Source: DASULK01 sp036278255
GTDB taxonomy: Bacteria > Actinomycetota > Actinomycetes > Mycobacteriales > Micromonosporaceae
NCBI GenBank assembly: GCA_036278255.1
Contig: DASULK010000107.1
Coordinates: forward strand, 1 to 46,484
Length of the DNA stretch: 46,484 bases
Direction of reading: 5' to 3'
Made by a program: the position numbers and the translations under genes. The notes under the pieces were generated by a model that saw only the letters and a list, made by a program, of their open reading frames with translations, did not search any database and was not told the DNA's origin. This document shows, one piece after another, positions 42,748 through 46,484 of this stretch. The stretch's first letter is position 1, and each line of letters begins with the position of its first letter.

Positions 42748-43518
42748 TCACGGGCTGTGGCTCTGCGTACGGCCCGCGGCCTTTGCCTGCGCGTCGGCTT
42801 CGTTCGCAGCGGTCATCTTGGTGATGACGCGGTCGGTGGCGTGCTGGATGTGCTGGCGTACGGCGGCCACCGCGGCCTCCGGATCGTTGGCGGCGCAGGC
42901 TTCGAGGATGGCCAGGTGCTCACGGAGCCGGTCTGGATTGGAGGTGCCGGGGACGAGCGTGGCGAAGCGGTAGCGTTCGCTGTTCTCCCAGACCGGCTGC
43001 AGCCCCCGCAGCAGCCACCGGGATCCGGCTGCCCGGTAGATGGTGAAGTGGTATTCGGTGTGCGCGAGCCGGGCAGCGGTGTTGTCGCCGCGCTCCAGCG
43101 CGGCCAGATGCTTGTCCAGGGCGGTCCGTGCCCGTTGGACGTCATCAGAGGTGAACCGTTGCGCCGCCCGCTCGGTGAGGATGGACTCCAGCGCCATGCG
43201 GGTTTCGTGCGTGTCGATGGCGTCGTCCACCGTCAGCGGCACCACCCAGGCACCCTTGTGCGGCACGATCTCGACCAACCCGAGAACGGCCAGCCGCCGG
43301 ATCGCCTCCCGTACGGGGCTCATGCTCATACCCAGCAGGTCGGCCATCTCGTTGAGCCGCAGCGGCATGCCGGCACGCAGTTCACCGGTCAGGATCGCCT
43401 CGTGCAGCCGGGCCGTGGCCGTATCCACCAGCGTCCGGTGCTGCGGGCGATGGGCCGGCCGTACCGAACCCTCTGTGTTTGTGTCGTTGACGGTCTTCAA
43501 CCCACGCATTGGCGTCAA
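42748..43518 (-). CDS. GntR-family regulator, FCD (FadR-like) subgroup
   Basis: The 256-residue regulator has a winged helix at about 30-95 (LHEAILTGELRAGMPLRLNEMADLLGMSMSPVREAIRRLAVLGLVE) and an all-helical FCD ligand domain with metal-site residues D/H in RLAHTEYHF, REHLAILEA and RQHIQHA. FCD regulators bind small acids, often the pathway substrate. TTG 43518 has GAGGGGA 5-6 nt upstream; ATG 43509 lacks such a site. Its gene is preceded by operator copy 2, and copy 1 precedes the convergent operon, so it probably controls both and itself. Confidence 0.93.
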   Translation of the reverse strand: MTPMRGLKTVNDTNTEGSVRPAHRPQHRTLVDTATARLHEAILTGELRAGMPLRLNEMADLLGMSMSPVREAIRRLAVLGLVEIVPHKGAWVVPLTVDDAIDTHETRMALESILTERAAQRFTSDDVQRARTALDKHLAALERGDNTAARLAHTEYHFTIYRAAGSRWLLRGLQPVWENSERYRFATLVPGTSNPDRLREHLAILEACAANDPEAAVAAVRQHIQHATDRVITKMTAANEADAQAKAAGRTQSHSP

Positions 43519-43572
43519 CGCTTCCCCTCTTCGGCTCTCCGCCCCGACCCGCTCGTCGGTGTGTCGCTGCGA

Positions 43573-43704
43573 TCACTGAGCGAGGCTACGGGCGTCGGGG
43601 CGGTCTGTCGCGTTGCGACGCTCGGCGCGTACCGGATCGTTGGTGGAGGTGGTCTGCCGCACTCTGTTCGGCCATGGCTTCTTCGACGTGGCGAGGTCCA
43701 CCAT
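43573..43704 (-). CDS. Possible small ORF in the gntR leader
   Basis: ATG 43704, 13 bp downstream of operator copy 2, opens a 43-codon frame (MVDLATSKKPWPNRVRQ..., ending SLAQ) that stops 54 bp before the gntR start. No ribosome site is clear and I recognise no family. It may be a leader peptide or chance. Confidence 0.2.
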   Translation of the reverse strand: MVDLATSKKPWPNRVRQTTSTNDPVRAERRNATDRPDARSLAQ

Positions 43705-43716
43705 GTTGACGCATTC

Positions 43717-43734
43717 TTTTATCAAATGTCAAAC
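43717..43734 (-). promoter_or_regulatory. Operator copy 2 of the catabolic island
   Basis: On the minus strand this reads GTTTGACATTTGATAAAA, identical to copy 1 at 34713-34730. It lies about 200 bp upstream of the gntR start codon, in the same orientation relative to transcription as copy 1. The flanks outside the 18 bp do not match, so this is a conserved site rather than a duplicated segment. Confidence 0.75.
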
Positions 43735-43833
43735 ACCGTCGACCTGCCCGGCTAAGGACGCGTGGCAACGCTGGCATGGCAGGGTCCGGCGACGGCACCA
43801 CGCCGGACCCTGCCGGCCACCATGCTCCGCCGG

Positions 43834-44343
43834 CTACCTGTTGGCCTCGATGTAGGTCCGGGGGTCCTTGTCGCTGGTGTCCGCCCCCTGACCGCCGGGG
43901 TGCGCCGCTTTGAAAGCGAGAAACCGTGCCCCCAACTCGCGGCGCAACTCGCCGGAGGCGGAGCGGCGGAAATCCGGCAGGACCTCGTCCTCCTCCTCGG
44001 CCATGTGTTCGTCGTTCTCCTCGCGGGCCTTGCGCACCGCCTCCCACCACTGGTCGCTCCCCACCGGGGCCCGTTTCGCGGCAGCGATCGCGTCCCGGAT
44101 TTCGTTGTGGTCGCGGATCGCGTCGTCGGTCTCCTCCTCGGCCTGCGCCGCGTGGCGCAACAGCTGCGGGTAGAAGACCGCCTCCTCGGTGGCGGCATGC
44201 AGATCCAGCAGCGCCGACAGGCTGGCCCAGATCTCGCCCGCCTGCTCCGCGGTGGCCGCATCGTCGAGGTCGGCGAACTGTCGGCGCATCTCCGTGTGGT
44301 CATCCATGATCAGATCGGTGATGTCGCGCATCGCCGCCCCCAT
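43834..44343 (-). CDS. Hemerythrin HHE-domain protein
   Basis: The 169-residue helical protein has the HHE pattern: DDHTEMRRQF near 15-24, LLDLHAATEEAVFYPQL at about 45-61, IRDHNEIRDAI and ENDEHMAEEEDEVLPDF. These His/Glu/Asp residues would hold a di-iron centre. Such proteins sense or bind oxygen or nitric oxide, or store iron; which one is not known. ATG 44343 follows GGGGAA; ATG 44331 is an alternative. It lies just outside the island. Confidence 0.92.
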   Translation of the reverse strand: MGAAMRDITDLIMDDHTEMRRQFADLDDAATAEQAGEIWASLSALLDLHAATEEAVFYPQLLRHAAQAEEETDDAIRDHNEIRDAIAAAKRAPVGSDQWWEAVRKAREENDEHMAEEEDEVLPDFRRSASGELRRELGARFLAFKAAHPGGQGADTSDKDPRTYIEANR

Positions 44344-44507
44344 TTCCCCGTATCAACGACCCCGCCATCGTCTCGCGTCGGAGCCGCCGGCGGCCCGCGT
44401 TCGCCCGGATCCGTGCTCTGCCCAAACTGCGATGCCACCCGGTAACGGATGAAGCTGGTGTAGATGGGGCAGACTTGGGGGAATAGGGGATGATGCCCAG
44501 GAGTAGA

Positions 44508-44534
44508 GGGTCCTACCTGGTAGCGGTAGGATCT
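44508..44534 (+). other. Hairpin in the region upstream of pyruvate kinase
   Basis: TCCTACC (44511-44517) pairs with GGTAGGA (44525-44531) around a 7-nt loop, with outer G-U/G-C pairs. A second small palindrome, CTACCTGGTAG (44513-44523), overlaps it and could form the alternative fold. It lies in the otherwise empty 44344-44660 region. It could be an operator or an RNA element; I recognise neither. Confidence 0.35.
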
Positions 44535-44661
44535 TGAACCGCGGTCGACGATGCCCGCCCCGACGCCCGGCCTGGTGAAAAACCACCCGCCCTGCGACGT
44601 CGGATGTCATTCCGGAATGCTCGACAACGGCTGGCCGAGAGGCATGAGCCGGGAGAGAGAC

Positions 44662-44667
44662 TAGCCT
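44662..44667 (+). promoter_or_regulatory. Possible -10 box of leaderless pyruvate kinase
   Basis: TAGCCT ends 7 nt before GTG 44675, the codon at which the protein begins as in M. tuberculosis (MTRRGKIVCTLGP). Confidence 0.4.
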
Positions 44668-44674
44668 GATGGGC

Positions 44675-46117
44675 GTGACACGCCGCGCGAAAATCGTCTG
44701 CACCCTCGGCCCCGCGACCTCATCCGCGGAGCGTATCCGGGGGCTGGTCGAGGCCGGCATGGATGTGGCCCGCCTCAACTTCAGCCACGGCAGCCACGCC
44801 GATCACGAAAAGGTCTACCGGCTGGTACGGGAAGCCGCCACGGCCTCCGGACGGGCGGTGGCGGTCCTCGCAGACCTGCAGGGCCCGAAGATCCGCCTGG
44901 GGCGGTTCGCGGATGGGCCTCATGACTGGCGCACCGGCGATGCGGTCGTGATCACCAGTGACGAGATCGAAGGCAGCCGTGACCGGGTCTCCTGCACCTA
45001 CCGCAAGCTCCCGCAGGAGGTGAAGCCCGGTGACCGGCTACTCATCGACGACGGTCGGGTGGCGGTCGAGGTCACCTCAGTCACCGGCAACGACATCCGC
45101 TGCCTGGTGATCGAGGGCGGCCCGGTCTCCAACAACAAGGGAGTCTCGCTACCCAACGTCGCGGTGAGCGTGCCAGCCCTCTCCGACAAGGACATCGAGG
45201 ACCTACGCTTCGCCCTCGGTCTCGGCGTCGACCTGGTGGCGCTCTCGTTCGTCCGCTCGCCCGAGGACATCAAACTGGTCCACCAGGTCATGGACGAGGT
45301 CCGAGTCCGCCGGCCGGTCCTGGCCAAGGTGGAGAAACCCGAAGCCGTGGACCACCTCGACGAGATCATCGCCGCCTTCGACGGCGTCATGGTCGCCCGC
45401 GGCGACCTGGGGGTGGAGCTGCCACTCGACCAGGTGCCCCTGGTGCAGAAACGGGCCGTGCAGCTGTGCCGGGAGAACGCCAAACCCGTCATCGTCGCGA
45501 CCCAGATGCTCGACTCGATGATGGACAACTCCCGCCCCACCCGCGCCGAGGCCTCCGATGTCGCCAACGCGGTACTGGACGGCGCTGACGCGGTGATGCT
45601 CTCCGGCGAGACCAGCGTCGGCAAATATCCGGTGCTGACCGTCAGCACCATGGCCAAGATCATCACCACCACCGAGTCGGGGTCGATCACCGTGCCCCGG
45701 CTCCAGCACGACCCCCGCACCCACGGCGGCGCGCTGACCGTGGCCGCCTCCCAGATCGCCAGCGCCATCGGCGCCAAGGCCCTCGTCGCCTTCACCCAGA
45801 CCGGCGACACCGTCCGGCGGCTGTCCCGCCTGCACTGCCGCCTGCCGCTGGTCGCCTTCACCCCGGTGCCCGAGGTGCGTTGCCAACTCGCGCTCTCCTG
45901 GGGTGTGGAGGCCTTCCTCATGCCATTCGTGCAGCACACCGACGATATGTTCCGCCAGGTGGACCACGCCCTACTCGGCCTCGGCATGGCCAAGCCCGGC
46001 GACTACGTCGTCATCGTGGCCGGCAGCCCACCCGGCATCCCCGGCTCCACCAACACCCTGCGGGTCCACCAACTCGGCACCCTGGTCGACCCAGCGACCG
46101 TACGGCCACCATGGTGA
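44675..46117 (+). CDS. pyk: Pyruvate kinase
   Basis: This enzyme makes pyruvate and ATP from phosphoenolpyruvate at the end of glycolysis. The 480-residue protein shows RRAKIVCTLGPATSS, ARLNFSHGSHADH, DLQGPKIRLG, LAKVEKPEAVDHLDEI (catalytic Lys), MVARGDLGVELP, ATQMLDSMMDNSRPTRAEASDVANAV and MLSGETSVGKYP. The start could also be ATG 44669, with GGGAGAGAG about 10 nt upstream. The stop overlaps the thioesterase gene. Confidence 0.96.
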   Translation: MTRRAKIVCTLGPATSSAERIRGLVEAGMDVARLNFSHGSHADHEKVYRLVREAATASGRAVAVLADLQGPKIRLGRFADGPHDWRTGDAVVITSDEIEGSRDRVSCTYRKLPQEVKPGDRLLIDDGRVAVEVTSVTGNDIRCLVIEGGPVSNNKGVSLPNVAVSVPALSDKDIEDLRFALGLGVDLVALSFVRSPEDIKLVHQVMDEVRVRRPVLAKVEKPEAVDHLDEIIAAFDGVMVARGDLGVELPLDQVPLVQKRAVQLCRENAKPVIVATQMLDSMMDNSRPTRAEASDVANAVLDGADAVMLSGETSVGKYPVLTVSTMAKIITTTESGSITVPRLQHDPRTHGGALTVAASQIASAIGAKALVAFTQTGDTVRRLSRLHCRLPLVAFTPVPEVRCQLALSWGVEAFLMPFVQHTDDMFRQVDHALLGLGMAKPGDYVVIVAGSPPGIPGSTNTLRVHQLGTLVDPATVRPPW

Positions 46118-46484
46118 GCACCGAAGGCCGGCTCATCGGGCAGGCCGCCGTCGACGAATTGCTCAAACTGCTTGACCTCGACCGCATCGACGACATGTCT
46201 TTCCGCGGCACCAGCCCACCGGTCGGCCCGCTGCGGGTCTACGGCGGCCAGGTCGCCGGCCAGGCGCTCGTAGCCGCAGGCCGTACCGTCGACCCGACCC
46301 GCTTCGTCCACTCCCTGCACGGCTACTTCGTCCGCCCCGGTGACCCGAACGAGCCGATCTACTACCGCGTCGAGAACGTCCGGGACGGCCGCTCCTTCTC
46401 GGTACGCCGCTGCGTCGCCTCCCAGCACGACAAGCCGATCTTCTTCATGTCGGCGTCGTTCCACCGCCAGGAAACAGGCCTGGA
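46111..46484 (+). CDS. tesB: Acyl-CoA thioesterase II, N-terminal part (3' end outside window)
   Basis: The first 124 residues are present. They show VYGGQVAGQALVAAGRTV, HSLHGYFVRPGDPNEPIYYRVENVRDGRSFSVRR and IFFMSASFHRQE, the first hot-dog domain of TesB-type thioesterases that hydrolyse acyl-CoA. ATG 46111 overlaps the pyruvate kinase stop; GTG 46114 is an alternative. Coupling of pyk with tesB is common in actinobacteria. Confidence 0.92.
   Translation, partial: MVSTEGRLIGQAAVDELLKLLDLDRIDDMSFRGTSPPVGPLRVYGGQVAGQALVAAGRTVDPTRFVHSLHGYFVRPGDPNEPIYYRVENVRDGRSFSVRRCVASQHDKPIFFMSASFHRQETGL

Noticed and set aside
34713..43734. Operator pair as the terminal inverted repeats of a transposable element
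   Set aside because: No transposase or recombinase lies between, no target duplication is seen beyond the 18 bp, and each copy sits at a promoter next to a GntR-controlled operon.
43586..44050. 154-codon minus-strand frame upstream of gntR
   Set aside because: It is antisense-free but out of frame with the hemerythrin gene it overlaps on the same strand, and spans the operator; composition is that of a shadow frame.

Overview
The window is chromosomal DNA from a high-GC actinobacterium, most likely Micromonosporaceae. This rests on roughly 70% GC, many GTG/TTG starts, leaderless genes with a TANNNT box 5 to 8 nt before the start codon, a dual-substrate HisA/PriA-type isomerase, a mycothiol-type DinB/maleylpyruvate-isomerase protein, and hisI placed next to trpE. 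I see no rRNA, tRNA, CRISPR array, insertion sequence or prophage. Genus is an inference from gene order and protein style, not from a search.

Layout. 1-5.7 kb: end of a DksA/TraR zinc-finger protein, lspA, an RluD-type pseudouridine synthase, a membrane-anchored unknown, a ParA/MinD-like ATPase with a repetitive proline-rich N-terminal half, a four-helix membrane protein, and a LON-domain protein that overlaps it tail to tail. 5.8-10.9 kb: histidine operon hisD-hisC-hisB-two small membrane proteins-hisA/priA-hisF, with no hisH. 11-19.3 kb: glutaryl-CoA-dehydrogenase-like enzyme, a small unknown, a divergent yczE/mocR pair, a long-chain acyl-CoA ligase, a secreted subtilase and a maleylpyruvate-isomerase-fold protein. 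19.4-25.3 kb: a heterodimeric ABC exporter, a TetR regulator and a two-gene ABC-2 exporter. 25.5-32.4 kb: hisI-trpE-trp membrane protein-trpC-trpB-trpA, then lgt. The trp cluster has no trpF, which fits the PriA-type enzyme in the his operon serving both pathways. 32.5-34.6 kb: an FAD monooxygenase and a GNAT acetyltransferase.

The most unusual part is a self-contained catabolic island at about 34.7-43.7 kb. Two convergent operons point inward and meet at a strong hairpin. The plus-strand operon holds an ABC import ATPase between two collapsed partner genes, a type-2 malate/lactate-dehydrogenase-family enzyme, an SDR, a PheA/MhpA-like FAD hydroxylase, two cupins, a Rid-family protein and a fumarylacetoacetase-family hydrolase. 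The minus-strand operon holds a GntR/FCD regulator and an ACMSD-like amidohydrolase. The same 18-bp AT-rich dyad (GTTTGACATTTGATAAAA) lies upstream of each operon in the same orientation relative to transcription, so it is very probably the operator of the island's own regulator. The enzyme set suggests breakdown of an aromatic or N-heteroaromatic acid through hydroxylation, ring opening, imine hydrolysis and C-C cleavage. The substrate cannot be read from sequence, and I do not recognise the combination as a described pathway.

The right end holds a hemerythrin-domain protein, pyruvate kinase and the start of an acyl-CoA thioesterase II gene.
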